NCBI RefSeq assembly: GCF_028372415.1
Contig: NC_092873.1
Coordinates: forward strand, 351,581,890-351,645,889
Direction of reading: 5' to 3'
DNA from: Notamacropus eugenii
Lineage: Eukaryota; Chordata; Mammalia; Diprotodontia; Macropodidae
Length of the DNA stretch: 64,000 nucleotides
Positions 1 through 13,440 of the stretch are shown here, piece after piece; positions within the stretch are counted from its first letter, which is position 1, and each line of letters opens with the position of its first letter. The translations under genes and the position numbers were made by a program. Under the pieces are notes generated by a model. That model did no database searches and had not been told where the DNA came from. It was given only the letters and a program-made list of their open reading frames with translations.

Positions 1-3000
1 TTTTCCTGTTCCAATCTTCTTACCTTTGTCTCCCTGCTTTGATTAGCAAAAGAAGCTTTTGGAATGGAGGAGAAAAAGCATCTTTGACTACCTTTGCTTC
101 CTATTTTATGTGTAAGCCTTAAAAAATTGGGACAGCTTTGAAGAGTTATTTCTCTTGATATTTGGATACATTTTTAAAGCTCCCGGTACACAAGCCAGTA
201 AGAAAAGCTAGGTCCTTGTTTATGTGACTTTTTTTCTTAGTGGCTGCTCTCCCATAAACTCCTTGCATTACATGCCACAATTTTCGTCTACATTTTTGTG
301 TAGACATGCCACTATTTTATAGTCAACCCTGTCAAAATGCTTTGTTTTATTATTAAAAATGTATCTCAGTTAAATTATATCTTACTTTGTTTAAACAGCT
401 TTACAGTATTAGACAGCCATTCTGAATATAATTCAAGACCATTTTGTTGTCCATTTCCTAGGAATACTGTAATGATACACTGGGAATTTCAGGTGGTCTT
501 ACCTGTGATTTGGGAGTTGCAGATCTATAACCCCAAGAAAGAACCCACAACCCATAGGAAATCCAGTATTAAGCAGTCACTACCATCCTAAAAAAAGTTC
601 AAAAAGGCTATCAAAAAGTCAGCCAGAATTGTCACAAAATATAATGCCTAATGAAAGTCATTGTGGAGCAGCCTTAAAATGTCTCCAATATTGTCAGTTT
701 TGTTTTCTGGGTTTTGACTTTACTTGACTGGTATCCATGGTTTTAAGGAAAAGTACTCAGAGAATCTAATGTGTCTTCATAATTTTCACATTAAAAATTA
801 ATCAAGACACATTACAGAATATTTGTGAGTACTTCTGAACATGAGAACTTCAGGATTAAGCCTTAAACAAAGACCTGTGTCAGGTTAACCTAAAAACTCA
901 GGAACTCAGAAAATTTGGTTGATAGTCTTTACTTCCCCAGTAGGTATGTGGGCTTGCCCTTTCCTCCCCTTGCCCCACATAGCCCCATAACCCTGCCAAC
1001 TGTTCAGAATGATTAACTAAATGTTCATCAGTTTAGAAAGAGGAACATAGAGGAAGAGTTTGGTCTCTAGTCTTTGCTGTATATGCCTTGACGTAAGTTT
1101 CTAAAGGACCTTGAAGGCCACATTATGCAGTGTATTTAAGCATTAAATTGGTATTGAGGCTGTTTGTTATTATACAATTTTATTATCTTTGACAGTTATT
1201 TTCCCATTGCTTAAAATATGACCTATTTGAAGATACAAAGACATTTTCAAGTTAAGGTAGTAGTATACATTTTCTTTACCTTTTCCCATGACATAAAAAC
1301 TCAATTAAGAAATTTTAGCCCATAATGTAAAATTGCTGCTTTACCTAGTTGAATCAGGTTAGCTCATATTGAGTGAGGTTTTTTTGTTTGAACAATGAAG
1401 AGGTAAACATAACCTAAGTCTTATGGCACATAGATTTACTGCCACATATATACATATATATACATACATACATACATGTGTGTGTATGTGTTTGTGACTT
1501 CATTCTTACATACTTTTAATGAGAAGGGGAGGCTTCCACATAAAACCTTACCATAGTATCAAAAGAAACTTTAGAGAATTAGTAACATGTACTTTGTTGA
1601 ACCCTACTCTTTTGCATTAACTATTCTAAATGAATGGATAAGCATAAAAGTACCATGGTTGTACTTAATGCTTTGGAAGTACCTTTCCAAGACTCCCTTT
1701 AATTTCCTTGTTCACTTACTGTGTGCCTGGTGTTCTGAAGATGATGTCCTCTATGGAAAAAATGCTTGCAAATACTGAATTTCCTAATCTCTTCTCCCCT
1801 TACCACCTACCTGATTTTTTTTTTTAAGTTTTCGTATTTGTTGGTTGGATATTTATGTTTCATTTAATTTAATTTCACTGGCAGTTTCTGATTTTTAGAT
1901 AAAGCAATTGTAATGAAACTCATTGAAGAAATAGATTTATCCCATTTTGCAAACTCTTGTCAATTTGAAATATAAAAAAGTATAGATACTTTGTAACATC
2001 AAACTACTCATTAAATTTAGAGATACTTCTGCTTGATCTACTATAAGGATATTATACTATGTAAAGCAAGTTATGTTTGTATCTCACAGAATAAGCATTT
2101 TGATACTCTTCTAGATTTATAATCATGAGAATGTTTGACAAAGGGAGATAAATCGTTTTTTAAGAATTCTGCAAATTGTATTTAAGGTCATCTGGAATTC
2201 TGTGTATTTTACAATTGGATAAATTGATGCTGGTTTTACTTTTCCTTTGAAAAACTTGCACCTTTTCTGAACCAAGATTAGAAATCCCATTACAAAATAA
2301 AAGCATTTTTCAGTAATGGAAAGGTCATAGGTTATTGGAGATAGTAACATAATTATGCAATAATAGCTTCTAAGCTAGCCTGCTTCTGTCATCTGTAGCA
2401 TTTACAATAATTAATTATGACCTTCCAACCCTGGATTACTACCTCGATAAAGCAAACCAGAGGTCCTCTCTCCCCTTGTTATGGAAGCCATAAAAGTTGC
2501 CACCAACATGTCCATTTTCATAGTTCCTTACTTTTATACTGTATAATCCTGACTTTTTATAGACCTTGCAATGAGATCCTTTTGTCATAGAAGAAAGGCT
2601 TTACAAGTTTGGACCAGCATGGAATTTTAACTCCTTTGGTTTAAATTTGGAGGACTAGGTGAATTCACCAGGTGAATCAAATTCCCCACTTCAGTTAAAC
2701 CATTTTATGTAGTTGTAAGTTTTACCGGTGGAAAACTAGCTTTTTCCTCCCTTTCCTATTCTTTAAGTTTCCTTCATTGTTAAGGAAATCATTTTGGAAT
2801 AGAATTCAAATACTTTGTTGCTCTATTGATTAATTAATAATTGGTGTCATCAAATTGTTTCATTTTTAAGTTATACAAGTGAATGCAAGCCTACTTTTTC
2901 TTAACTTTCTTCCATCAGTGCAGCTTAAGTCCTCTCTCATTCTTGAGTGCCTTGAAGAAACCAGCATTCCTGGAAAATTTTCTCCCTGGTTTAGATCCTA

Positions 3001-6000
3001 CCTCTGCTTCATTTTCCATGAGTGTTAGATTTTGTCTTTAGTCCATTTGGTTCTTCAAAACTAGTAAAAGCCTCAGACAGAAGTTTTGAACATATCTCTG
3101 AATGAGTTCTCTCCCCTAGTTTTCCAGGTTTTACAGTAGCAGCTATTTATATATTAGTTATACTGTTAACATTCACTTCTGGTCTCTTCAGTAACAAAAG
3201 ATTTGGTCCTTTGTCTTGACTCCTAACATTTGCTTCCTTAGCCAGGAAAATTAAATTCATTGTATATTCTATGTACAGTTTTTGCTCATTTTGGTCTTCC
3301 TGAATTCTTCCCCTTTCACATAAGGGGGTGGGCTTCAATGCTGCTGTTGCTATACAATACCTTTTCTCATTTGTTCTCTCTCTCTTCAAGAATCAGTTTG
3401 CAAATGTGTCTGTGACATTTTCTCTTACTCAAATCTCATTCAAAATGGTTTCTTAGTTTTTTCAGAAGACCTTTTGTCTTGACTATCTAACTTTTCTTCC
3501 CCATTTCCTTGATCACCCATCCCAATGACTTCTCTTTGGGATACTAGTTTCAAGGTAGTTCCAATTCCTTTATAATTTTTACTTTATCTCCTCCACTACT
3601 TTTCTGCCCCTCTCTCTTCCGGGCTTCCCCTTCTTATTCAATCCCTAACACATCATTTAATTATTTCTTTTTCTAGTTTTCCCTACAACTAGTCTTTACG
3701 GTATAATTGTTACTCTGTATGAAGGACATTAAACAAAAACAAGGGTTGCTCTATGATCTGTATGTGACATCAGGGTCTGAATTGGCAAAGCACTTCAGCA
3801 TTGTGCTTTGCTGCCACAGAAGGGGTTTGTGCTGTGCATAGACCTCTCTTCCTTTTAATTCTTATCTAGAACTGAAAACAAAATCCTTTAAGAAATGAGG
3901 AAATTAGTTTTTTAAAATTTGTTTGAAAGGAATGCAGACTATTAATCTGAATATTTTTGTTGTGATCAAAACCTCTGCATCATCTTTTTAAAGCTGCTAC
4001 TCTCCCTAAATTCACTTTATTTTTGTGAGTAGCCCTTGGACATTTCAAGATGAATTAAGGAAGAAAGGGGGATATGGTGAGGCAGGAAACCAGAGAATAT
4101 AGCTGTTTGTGAACATTTAATTGTTTTTATCTGACCACTCTTTCCCTCCTGCTTCCCCCCATGTTACTGGTTGGCCAAGGAAAAGATTCACAAGTAGCTG
4201 AAAGTTTTGAAAGTTTAGCTATATGTTTTTGGAAAGGGAGACTAGTTTATAAGCCATGTAATTTTTTCTTCTAAATTAACAAGTAAAGATGTCATTCCAT
4301 CAAAAAAAATTTTCTCATATGATTAATTTTCATTTGACTTGTCCATTTTCTTAATTTTAGTACTGAGAGGTTTGGCTTTCTCAAGTGTTTGTTGGCTAAC
4401 AGATAGCTTTTTTAGCTATTCTCTTTAGCTGTGCCAGGCAGAAAATAGTGATGAACATTTGGAAGAATTAAGGCTGTCAACAAAATTTGATGATTTGTTC
4501 TGTTGCTGAGTAGCAAAAGTTTGAAACAGTCAGCAGAGGGGGCCCTTGTTCTCTGGAGATGCTGCATCACAGCCTACCTGATCCACGTTTATTCCATGCT
4601 TGTGAAAACCATCTCTAGTGGGAACCAGAGATATATGGTAAACTACTTCTAAGGGGGTGGAACAGGAGAGGAATCTGCTACTCAATGCTCTTATCTTTCT
4701 AATTAGCTAGAGACAGATTCTATTGAAGAAGAGAAATGCTCCTGAATGTACATCTCTTCCTGGTTATATATCTTTAATGGGGGGTATTGTGAGAGGAAAC
4801 AACTAGCATGATTGAGGTCCCAAATCACATTTTTACATAGGACTTAAGAAACCAACCTGTTTGAAAATTAGTAGGAAATAATTTATACCAAGAAATCCTC
4901 TCATTTTCTGCTTGATCATTTGAATCATTCTTGAATTAGGTCGAAAGTTTAAATAATGTAGTATGATTTCAGTGTTTGCTGCTAAGGTTGTACTCTTGAG
5001 TTATAAGCAGCCTCTGAAAATCCTATCAATGCCTTTCAATCTTCCACATTTAGTGTGCATGTGCATTTTTATCCATTGTTTTTGCAGGGGCTATATGATT
5101 ATTGATAGATCTGTCAATATTCAGCATTACTGTACTTGCCTATAGGGGAGCAGCAGGATCTTTTAAAAGTCTCTATTGTGAAAAAGACAGCTCTTGTATT
5201 ATGTAACTTTCTTTGCTTCTACTCCTCCCTGCTTACTTCAGTGTTTACTTATAACTTTGAGTTCTGAAACTATTTTTTCTTGTAACTACAATCTCTGCCC
5301 CAATTCCCTTGACACAGGCAGACTGGTAGGGAATGCTTTGATGCCAGAAGTCAGGGATGTTTGGGGAGCAAGAATTGGGCAGGGTATCCTGACTAGCCTG
5401 TTTAAATAATAATGCCCAATGATGAGAGCCAGTCCTTTTCCATGTGGGATGGAAGCTTTTTCTAAAGAGTCCTTATTTGCCGAATGCCAAAGCAGGAAGG
5501 CAATCTTGTTATCTCTTTTCTGCCCCTTTCCTTAACCTCTCCTTTCCATACTACCCCTTACTTGCAGTAGTTGGGAAAATAAGATAGATCATGAAATCAT
5601 TAACTCTCAGGAGTGGGGCAGGTGGAGGGGATATTTTTGTCATTTTGAATTTAATAGGAAGGAGACTCAGAAATTAAGTTTGGCCCCATAGTGTGGGATG
5701 GGATACCTCCCCATCTGAGCTCCAGATGGATAACTGTTACACCAAGGTCATTATCTCCTGTGTTAGACCAAAGGCCCTGAGCCCTGGGATGGCATCTTTA
5801 GCAGGCACTCCTTCAGCTTGGAATTCAACCTGGTACTCTGTGCGGCTAGAGGCAGACAATCTAAAGTAGTAACTATCTTCGCCATGACCAAGAGGTTCAT
5901 TTAGGTTAAGTGGCAGTGTTTCCTCCTGTACATAAGCAGGCAACTAAGTAGCCAAGGAGAAATATCTAGGTGAATATCAGCTAGTGGAACAAGTGGCATT

Positions 6001-6750
6001 TGCACCTGGAAGACTAGATCTTACTCTGATCCTTTTTTATCGAGCCTAATCAGACCCTAAGAAAACCCACCAAGCACAAAGCATTGATTCTGTCTACTTG
6101 TAACCCCAGCGCTTGACAGAGAAGAGCACTGAAACTGTGATCAGCTTAGAAGCAGATGGTTAGGTGTAGCTTGTTTGCCCTCTTTCTTTTCCCCTGACAG
6201 TACATAAATCACTTGCACTTTTCTTTATTTCTTAAGGAAAAAAATCCAGTTTGCTTGCCAGGAATCGTTGAGCGTTAGGTTTACAAAGCTTGTCGTTGAA
6301 TGTTAAAAACTTGTCCAAAGGAGTTTGGCAAAAATAGAAGCTGCTTGGTCCCTGTTCTTGCCTTCTCAGTCATAGGGATTATTAAGGCTGTGTAGCTTGG
6401 ATGCTTATGGCAAGTCCAGAACAGGGCAGCATCCCTCTCCTACCTCTCTGTGGAGATGCAATTGAAGGTCAAATCAGACTTGATGTAGGGCAGGTACCCC
6501 TCATGCTGCAGCAAGTTCAAAGAAGTCTTTGAGTTGGGGAGGTGGCATATAGGACAGGATTTCTGGTCTGGAAAGATCCCCAGGAGAGGCACTTTGCCCC
6601 CAGGAATTGCAGTGAAGTAGAACTAAGCTCTCCTTTAGCATTTCCAAACTAGCGCAAGCTGTCTAGTTTCCCTGGGGCACTTTTTTCCTGTATCCTGTCA
6701 GACCCCTCATTGTATTGATTCTTTCCCTTTGTGTTGACCATACCATAATT
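1..6750. other. Repeat-poor unique AT-rich DNA, no gene recognised
   Basis: I recognise no SINE, LINE or LTR here, unlike the rest of the window, and no reading frame with a familiar domain. Short open frames (for example 337-591 and 5737-5943 minus) have no visible motifs. A small TA/CA/TG simple repeat lies at 1447-1495. The stretch could be intron, a long 3' UTR or regulatory DNA; the sequence alone does not decide. Confidence 0.55.
1447..1495. repeat. (TA/CA/TG) simple repeat
   Basis: Alternating TATA, CATA and GTGT dinucleotide runs. Confidence 0.8.
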
Positions 6751-6756
6751 ATTATT

Positions 6757-7010
6757 TTTTTTTTTTAGCAATTGAGAATGCACTTTTATTTCAACTCAAT
6801 CATGATTTTAAACATAAAAATTATAGATTGTTAAAACTACTTTTTGTGTATTTTTAACCACTCAATGTAGCATTGTATATTTTATTCTTGTGAGACTCTG
6901 GTACAAGGTGTGCCGCTTCACGATATTTCCGAGATGCTGGGCCTTTGGATGTGTACGGTAACCAACCTAATGCTAATGTTCAAAGTAAAAGAAGTAGCCA
7001 TATCTGTTGC
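6757..7010 (-). other. Possible minus-strand polyadenylated 3' end
   Basis: On the minus strand an AATAAA hexamer (about 6786-6791) is followed some 20 bases later by a run of about 12 A (6757-6768 on the plus strand as T). The preceding bases, 6890-6960, hold several CpG in an otherwise CpG-poor context, and one minus frame stays open to a stop near 6850. This could be a processed pseudogene tail, a genuine terminal exon or chance. No protein family is recognised and no flanking duplication was found. Confidence 0.3.
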
Positions 7011-7944
7011 ACCTGTGTTTTTCTTTCCTGACTGACTGTTCCTAAAGGGAGAATCTATTTCCTCCCTTTCCCTTGAGTTGATGGGTAAACACTTGAAAAT
7101 GGTTATATATAAGGAATCATTGGAGGTCTGATTACCTTATGTGAAAACAGTCACTATGAAAGTGTCTTTAAGTGATGATAATGAATTGCAGTGACCCATC
7201 CACACAAGCTGACCCAGTGACACATTTTGTAGGCCAGTGCCCAGGGTTATAGTGGTCAAAAGAGTTTGGGTTTTCTGTATAATAAGCTAATGCAAAACCA
7301 TTATCAATTAATACTTGGCCTCATTGGCCAACTCTACTAGTTGAGCCTCAGATGAGGCAGGAAACTGCGAAGTGCCTCTTGAAATTGCCAATTGGCTTCT
7401 GAACCAATTTAAGGAAAAATTTAGACTTGTAAAACAGTTTGCAAACTGCATTCAATGAAACGTTACAGGTGCAGAATTTAGTATTTGGGTGGACATCCCT
7501 CACTCCCTGCAAAAAAAAAACAAAAACCCTTTCCCCCTTAGGTGAACTTTCTTGTCCTTAGAACTTCTACCCTAATTTGCTACTTAAAGTTCCACTACTG
7601 CTAGGGAATCAGAATCTCAAGGACCAAGGAGTTGTCTCCCAGTAACTACTGCTATTGCTATTGGGTAAGACCCAGTGAAGCTTTCACTTTGTTTAACTCA
7701 AGCCCCAGTAGATGAATGAGTGTTCTCCTATAGCCCAAACACAGAAATCACATGCTCTAACGCAAGTAGAAACAAGGACCACTAATTGACACACATATTA
7801 GTTTTAAAGGGCTGCATATTAGTTTTAAAATGTTATCTATGTTTTATTGCATTTTTATTTTGTTAAATATTTACTACTTATATCTGATTCTAGCCAGTTG
7901 GAATGGACACCTCTGTTGTACAAACATGCTGCATCAGATCGAAC
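7011..7944. other. Unique sequence, nothing recognised
   Basis: AT-rich, no repeat family identified. A short A-rich tract lies near 7511-7526. Confidence 0.5.
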
Positions 7945-8275
7945 AAGCATTTGAGTGCCTACTATGTACAACGGGCAGCTAGGTGGAGCAGTGGGCTGTG
8001 ACAGCCCTAGAGTCAGGAGGGCCTGAGTTCAGATTTGACCTCAGACATTTACTAGTTATGTGACCATGGGAAAGTCATTTAGTTCCTTTCAGTTCCTCAT
8101 CTGTAAAACGAGGGCAAGGAAATGATAAGCCACTCTACTATCTTTGTCAAGAAAACCCCAAAATTGGGTCATGGAAGTTGTATTCAACTGAAATGACTCA
8201 AAAACTATGTACAAGGCACTGGAGTTAAAAAGAAATGAAAATAATTCTTACCCTCAAAGAACTTAGATTTTAATG
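7945..8275 (-). repeat. L2 LINE 3' end, split by a MAR1 SINE
   Basis: Plus-strand reading (CATTTGAGTGCCTACTATGT, then GGCACTGG and CCTCAAAGAACTTAGA) is the reverse complement of the L2 3' terminus. The SINE at 7972-8203 interrupts it. Confidence 0.65.
7972..8203 (+). repeat. MAR1-type SINE with perfect 11-bp TSD
   Basis: It starts GGGCAGCTAGGTGGAGCAGT, has the CORE segment (TTATGTGACCATGGGAAAGT) and ends in the RTE-like tail (CAACTGAAATGACTC). The target duplication ACTATGTACAA flanks it at 7961-7971 and 8204-8214 without mismatch. Confidence 0.9.
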
Positions 8276-9740
8276 ATTTGCTATAAACATTGGCATACAA
8301 TTAATTTATAATTACCTGATCTTCTTCATTCCAATACTTACTCATTCATAAATATCAGTTATCACATAATGACCCTACATGAACATAATTCATATTTAGA
8401 AAAAAATACATATCAGCACTGAAATTGTATCATACAAACTCACCTTACATTATTGCTTTTTTTTTCTCCTGTTGCTGATGACTCCTACCTTAAAAGTATC
8501 TTCTTTGTTTCTTCTTTAAATCCTTCAGTGTATAGAAACTGGGTCTTCTCCATTTCCCCCAAAGACATTTTATACAGTGGTTTCATTTACAGTTTGTATA
8601 GTCCTCTACTGCCAAGTCAGTTGGGGCATGCTTTATTGCAGCTTAATTATTACACCCTGTTTTTTGAAAGCCTCAAATTCAACTCCTTCAAGCCTTGAAA
8701 TCAAATCTTTATGTGCTATTTTAACACAATTCACTAGCCATGTTTATACTCTGGTCAAAAATTACCAGTGTTTTCAAGCTAATTTGTTTCTACTGTTACG
8801 ATTGCTTCTGATTTGCTCTTCCTCAGCAGCTATGATGGAGGGAAAGGGAAAGAGTTCTTGTGCTCACTTTAAGCTTCAACAGATCAAGCACTCCTGATCT
8901 CTTCACCATCCAGAAGATTGACCTACTTATCTGTGTTCTGAAGCATCCTTCAATTTTTGCATCAGGAAGTACCCAATCTTAGACTTCTGGCCGCTACTCT
9001 CAACCCTTGTTATCACTTTGGCACTTCCCTTTCCCTTCTGCACCTGAATTGACCTCACCATTCGTTCCACCCTAATTATGCAACTCTTGATCTCTCAAGA
9101 TGTTACATACAGGACAGGAATTTGGTGTCTCTAGTGCATCATTCTACAATTTTGTCCCTGGCTTTAAAGCCCCCTTTGTTTCTTGTGACTAGTAGAGGAG
9201 GAAAATACATCCAAAGTTCAGAAGGTGTTGGGCTTTCATGCAGTTGAACCAACTGGTGCCCAATAAAATGTAAATGTAAATGGTGGTAAATAATATTTTG
9301 TAATTTTAGAGATGATAGGAATGCTAATCACAAGTGTATGACCAGATGCTTGTTGAGTAGGTATAGTATAGAGAAATCCTGATAAAGTATTCCTTGACTG
9401 AGAAGCCAAACCAGCAAACAGGTTTTTTCTTTGATTGGGGGTGGGAGTCTCTTTAAAATAAATACACATACATGTATTATATATATATATATATTTATAA
9501 TAAACACATATAGACATACATCTATGCAGCCCCTCATTTGCAAAGTGACCCAGGCAAACCTTCAGAGAGATCAGAAGTAGTGGTTTGATACACCATGGTC
9601 AGAATGAGAGAAGTCCCCCGGTGTCAAGAATATTAAACTAAAAAAATTTAGATGGGATTCATCTAGACGAAATTACTTTGCCTGTTTTCAGTTGTGGCTT
9701 TATAAAAGTCAATTAGGGGACTGGATGAACTGTTGTAAAT
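8276..9740. other. Unassigned AT-rich sequence
   Basis: No family is recognised with confidence. The pyrimidine-rich plus strand at 8450-9180 resembles decayed LINE sequence. A (TA) run lies at 9477-9496. Confidence 0.4.
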
Positions 9741-9744
9741 ACAG

Positions 9745-9865
9745 ACCTTGATTTCACAGCTGGGGAAGTTGAGGAGACAGAGGTACAGAGCACAGGCAAG
9801 AGTAGACCTGTGGTTGTATAGCAACATGATTGCTGGTTAAAATCCAGAGGTCTCAGATTAAGGAA
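9745..9865 (-). repeat. Decayed MIR/CORE-SINE fragment
   Basis: GCTGGGGAAGTTGAGGAGAC followed by GAGGTACAGAGCACAGG matches a degraded antisense MIR core. Confidence 0.4.
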
Positions 9866-11300
9866 AATGTTGGCATAGATTTTATAAGCTATGTTTATAA
9901 AGTCTGTTTATAAGAAGAGTACAATGTTTGTACCCACATGGCCTTTGGGACTGGATGGCAAATAATGTCCTAAACAATTCTAGACCACAAAGCAGTACAC
10001 ACCCTGGAAAGTTACAAAATTAAAAGTTGAACCAGGAGCTAGCTACAAATTAAGACTCTCTATTTACCTTCCTTTTCTGTAAGGAACTACTGTCTTTTCT
10101 GACCCAGTCACCCCCTAAAGGAAGATGAATGGAGCTATGTGTCTTGGGGAAAAAAAGCATGTTTGGGTTGGGCCTTTTAAAACCAGCACCCACTGTCCTA
10201 AATTAGAGAACAGGGCTGAATTCTGGCTTCTTCCTTTTTTGTAATCCAATTTTGGGGGAAGAGTGTTAATTCAGAGAGAGGCCCCAGGAAACTGATTCGA
10301 GGCTTACCGTGGAAACTACCCAACCTCCTTCAGGTCCCTGAGGTCCTGGTGGACCTCAAGGGCTTCACTTTGTGTACCCTGAGAGATTCCAGCTGAATTG
10401 GACCAAACTTGGTTTCAGGACTTAGGAAGTAGGGCTCATTTCATCAGATAACGAATGATGGTACCCTTTGGAAGGAATTGGGGATGATGCTCCTAATTTC
10501 AGTGAAATGTATTAGCCCTGACTTCACTTTAAGTAAGCACATTGTCAGAACTATATAACTCTGTTGCTATCATCCTGTCCTTTGTACCTGTTTGCTCACC
10601 CTTACTACTATTTAGCACCGTACCACCTCTCTGTCCCTGTTGAACACCAGCAATCCTTCCAGGGCAATTTCTAGTCAATCCACTGCTATTTATACTATTG
10701 TCCAGAGAGTCCCAAAGTGGGTAATCCCCCTGAAAGGTGCTGGATTGGTAAGGGGTGGGGGGGTGGTAGTAGCCTCAGATGCAGTTGGGGGGTTGAATAA
10801 AAATATGGAAGCAGTGGAAACATAAGGAAAGAAGAGAAGGTAAAATTTTGAAAAGCCATTCATACATGTTTTATCCATTGTGTAACAGTTAAAGTCAGTG
10901 ATTACATTATTTTCCCAATAAACACACAAAATGCAAGTTATAACCATCAGTGGTCAAGTCTGCTGATAAGTCTTAACAAGCAAGTGTTGGCAAGTGACTG
11001 TGTTTTTGGAAAGTCTAGCATGCATAGGCATGAATATGTGCATGTGATGACTTGTTTACAGTATGATACTATCCAGTTACATGATGCAATATTGCATCAT
11101 CAAAATTTTGATGCAGCAAAAAAATTTACAATAATTTATTAAATTTAAGATGTATCTTTTAAAAAATGTTTAATTTTTTTTAATGATGCAAATTTTTAAA
11201 AAACCACTAAAGGGTTAAAGAAAGATTTCCAGGGGGGCACTACTTTTTTTAAAGGGGACAGTAGGTCAAATAAGTTTAGAAACCTCTCTTGTAGACAGAG
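9866..11300. other. Unique sequence, nothing recognised
   Basis: No exon and no clear repeat. Poly-G/GGT stretch at 10748-10770 and an A/T-rich low-complexity patch at 11120-11200. Confidence 0.4.
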
Positions 11301-11319
11301 AGTAAAGGTAGCCCTTTGG

Positions 11320-11505
11320 GCCAGAATTATAGGATCATACAGATCTAAAGGTGAAAACAGGGCCTCAGAGGTCATCTGGTATAGCTCCCTCATTTTACAG
11401 ATGAAGATGCTGAGATCCTTAAGCAATTTGCCCAAAGACACATAGCTAGTAAAGTGGCAAAGCTGGCATTTGAACTCCTCAGCCAGCTTTCTGGAGTCAG
11501 GTAGA
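11320..11505 (-). repeat. MIR/THER-type CORE-SINE
   Basis: The antisense hallmarks are in order: CATTTTACAGATGAAGATGC, TTTGCCCAAAGACACATAGC, then GGCATTTGAACTCCTC. Confidence 0.75.
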
Positions 11506-12104
11506 ACCTCCCTATTGTTCCTGTGTCTCCATTGTATGTCATTCTAGCCCTACTCCCTTTTCTCAAATCCCTTCACATCATTAATTTAAAACAATTTGAA
11601 AACCTGATATCAATCTTTCTTATCTGAGGACTTTTTATTTCAGCCTTGCAGAGAAATATAAGCAATTCAGTTGGCCAGGCTAATGGAAGGGGAGCAGTGA
11701 AAATCTCAGGGAGCCAATGACTGTAAAGAGCAGGTAATCCAAAATTCAATTCTCTTTGAAATAAATTCTTATACAAATGCATATTTGCAAACTTCCCTTT
11801 CTGTTTAGGTTTGCCTCATATTAAAATGTTTGCATTCCCTGAGCACATAGTGACAGGTGGGAACAAGAAGGATGATGTCTCCAAATCATTCTGGGAGGAA
11901 GAATCCACATAGACATTAAAGAATTAGCTGCACAGATTCACTATTCAGCCCTTCTGCACACATTGTGGTGTTTTATGGTTCTGAGGGGAGTTTTTTGTCT
12001 CTGCTCAGTACAAACAAGTTGGAACTCTTTCTCACATTTCTCCCTTACTGAGGGAGTCCTTAACATTTGGAGTTTCTAAGTCTTTGTTTTCCAGGTGTGC
12101 TTTA

Positions 12105-12190
12105 GAACTGAGCTTCCTATCTAAAAAGTAAGGGAATTTTGACTTGATGATCCTTTAAGGTCTGTTCTGGCTCTAAATCTTCTAATTTCA
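12105..12190 (+). repeat. CORE-SINE 3' fragment
   Basis: GACTTGATGATCCTTTAAGG followed by CTGGCTCTAAATCTTC is the common 3' tail of marsupial MIR-like SINEs. Confidence 0.55.
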
Positions 12191-12439
12191 GTCTTTTCCT
12201 TTATACTCACCAACTCACCATAAATGCCACTGCCTAGTTACCAAGTGTATCAAAGCCAGGCACTGCAGTGGCATAACTGGTATAGAATTTCCTTTTGAGG
12301 TGACAGATTGTACTTCTTGGATAGGTGGACATTCAAGGCTTTGGCTCCTGAACCCCTCTGATAGTGTGACAATAGCATCTCCTATACTGTGGGCACATGG
12401 GAAAGGAATTACGATTATGACTGCTGTAGGTTCCCTAAT

Positions 12440-12520
12440 GCCTTCAAGGCTAGAGCAATGCTTTGCACATAGTAGGTGTTTAGTAAGCTATTTAGAGAAT
12501 GAATGGATGAATACAAGTGT
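12440..12520 (+). repeat. L2 LINE 3' terminus
   Basis: TTTGCACATAGTAGGTGTTT and GAATGAATGGATGAAT match the L2 3' end. Confidence 0.6.
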
Positions 12521-12667
12521 ATTTCTGGGATGCAAGCAGAATGTAAGTATACGTGATATTTACCATGGATAATTGACCGGATTCCAACATGAAGTAAAGG
12601 AGATTTTAAAATTCTATTCTGTTTTTAATTTAAAAATTTTTTAAAGACTGTTACACACAGTTTCCAA

Positions 12668-12850
12668 TTTTTTGGAGAGAGCACTGGACTTGGCACCAGA
12701 AAACCCAGATTTGAGTCCTAGCTCTGCTACTTACTGGTTGTGTAGCCTTTGGTAAGTCATTTGACTTGTCTAATCTCATTCAGTTACTTCACCTGGAAAA
12801 TGGAGAGAATGATACTTGCACTATCCACCTTAAAGGACTGTTATGATGAA
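12668..12850 (+). repeat. MIR CORE-SINE
   Basis: GAGCACTGGACTTGG, CTTACTGGTTGTGTAG, GTAAGTCATTTGACTTG and the AATGGAGAGAATGATACTTG tail occur in sense order. Confidence 0.75.
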
Positions 12851-12852
12851 GA

Positions 12853-12950
12853 TGAGAAAACATGATGTAATGGATGGACATCTAGCCTGGGTTCAGGTTC
12901 TATCACTGACACATATTGACTGTGTGACCCTGGGCTTAACATTTACAGTG
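12853..12950 (+). repeat. tRNA-headed SINE body fragment
   Basis: AATGGATGGACATCTAGCCT followed by GACTGTGTGACCCTGGGC places this as a truncated SINE body. Confidence 0.55.
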
Positions 12951-13224
12951 GAGTTGTGATCATCAATGTGAGTTTCCCTTTACTAATACTGATTTCAAAT
13001 CGTCCAAACCTTCTATGAGTCATGTTCATGTCCTTCTATGAATCCTTTATAAAAGCTTGATAACCTTAGTGATGATCACATCCAGCCCACACTCTGATCC
13101 TCAACTAATGTACCAGACAGGTGGTCATCCAGCCTCTGCTTGAAGGTCTTAGAGATGGAAGGGGAGGTGTGAAGAGCCTAACACCTCTCAAGTCAACCCA
13201 TGCCACTTTTGAATAAGGATAGGG

Positions 13225-13440
13225 GTTCACTGGTACAGGGAACTCCCTGGTTTAGAAACTTTTATCAATGCAGATTGGCATCTTCTCTGCAATTTATAGT
13301 TTTATCAGTACCTAGAGCATTGACAGGTTAAATAACTTGCCCAGGATCTGACAGCTGACCTGGGTCAAAGGTGGGATTTAAATCCAGTTCATTACTTCCA
13401 AGGCTGATTCTTTATCTGCCATGCCATGCTGCCATTATTC
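13225..13440 (-). repeat. THER/MIR-type SINE inside L3
   Basis: CTGGTACAGGGAACTCCCTG, CCTAGAGCATTGACAGGTTA and GTGGGATTTAAATCCAGTTC read as an antisense CORE-SINE; L3 sequence lies on both sides. Confidence 0.6.

Noticed and set aside
6840-6990. Minus-strand open C-terminal-like frame upstream of the A-run
   Set aside because: About 38 codons without a stop is not improbable and I recognise no protein; kept only as a low-confidence 3' end candidate.
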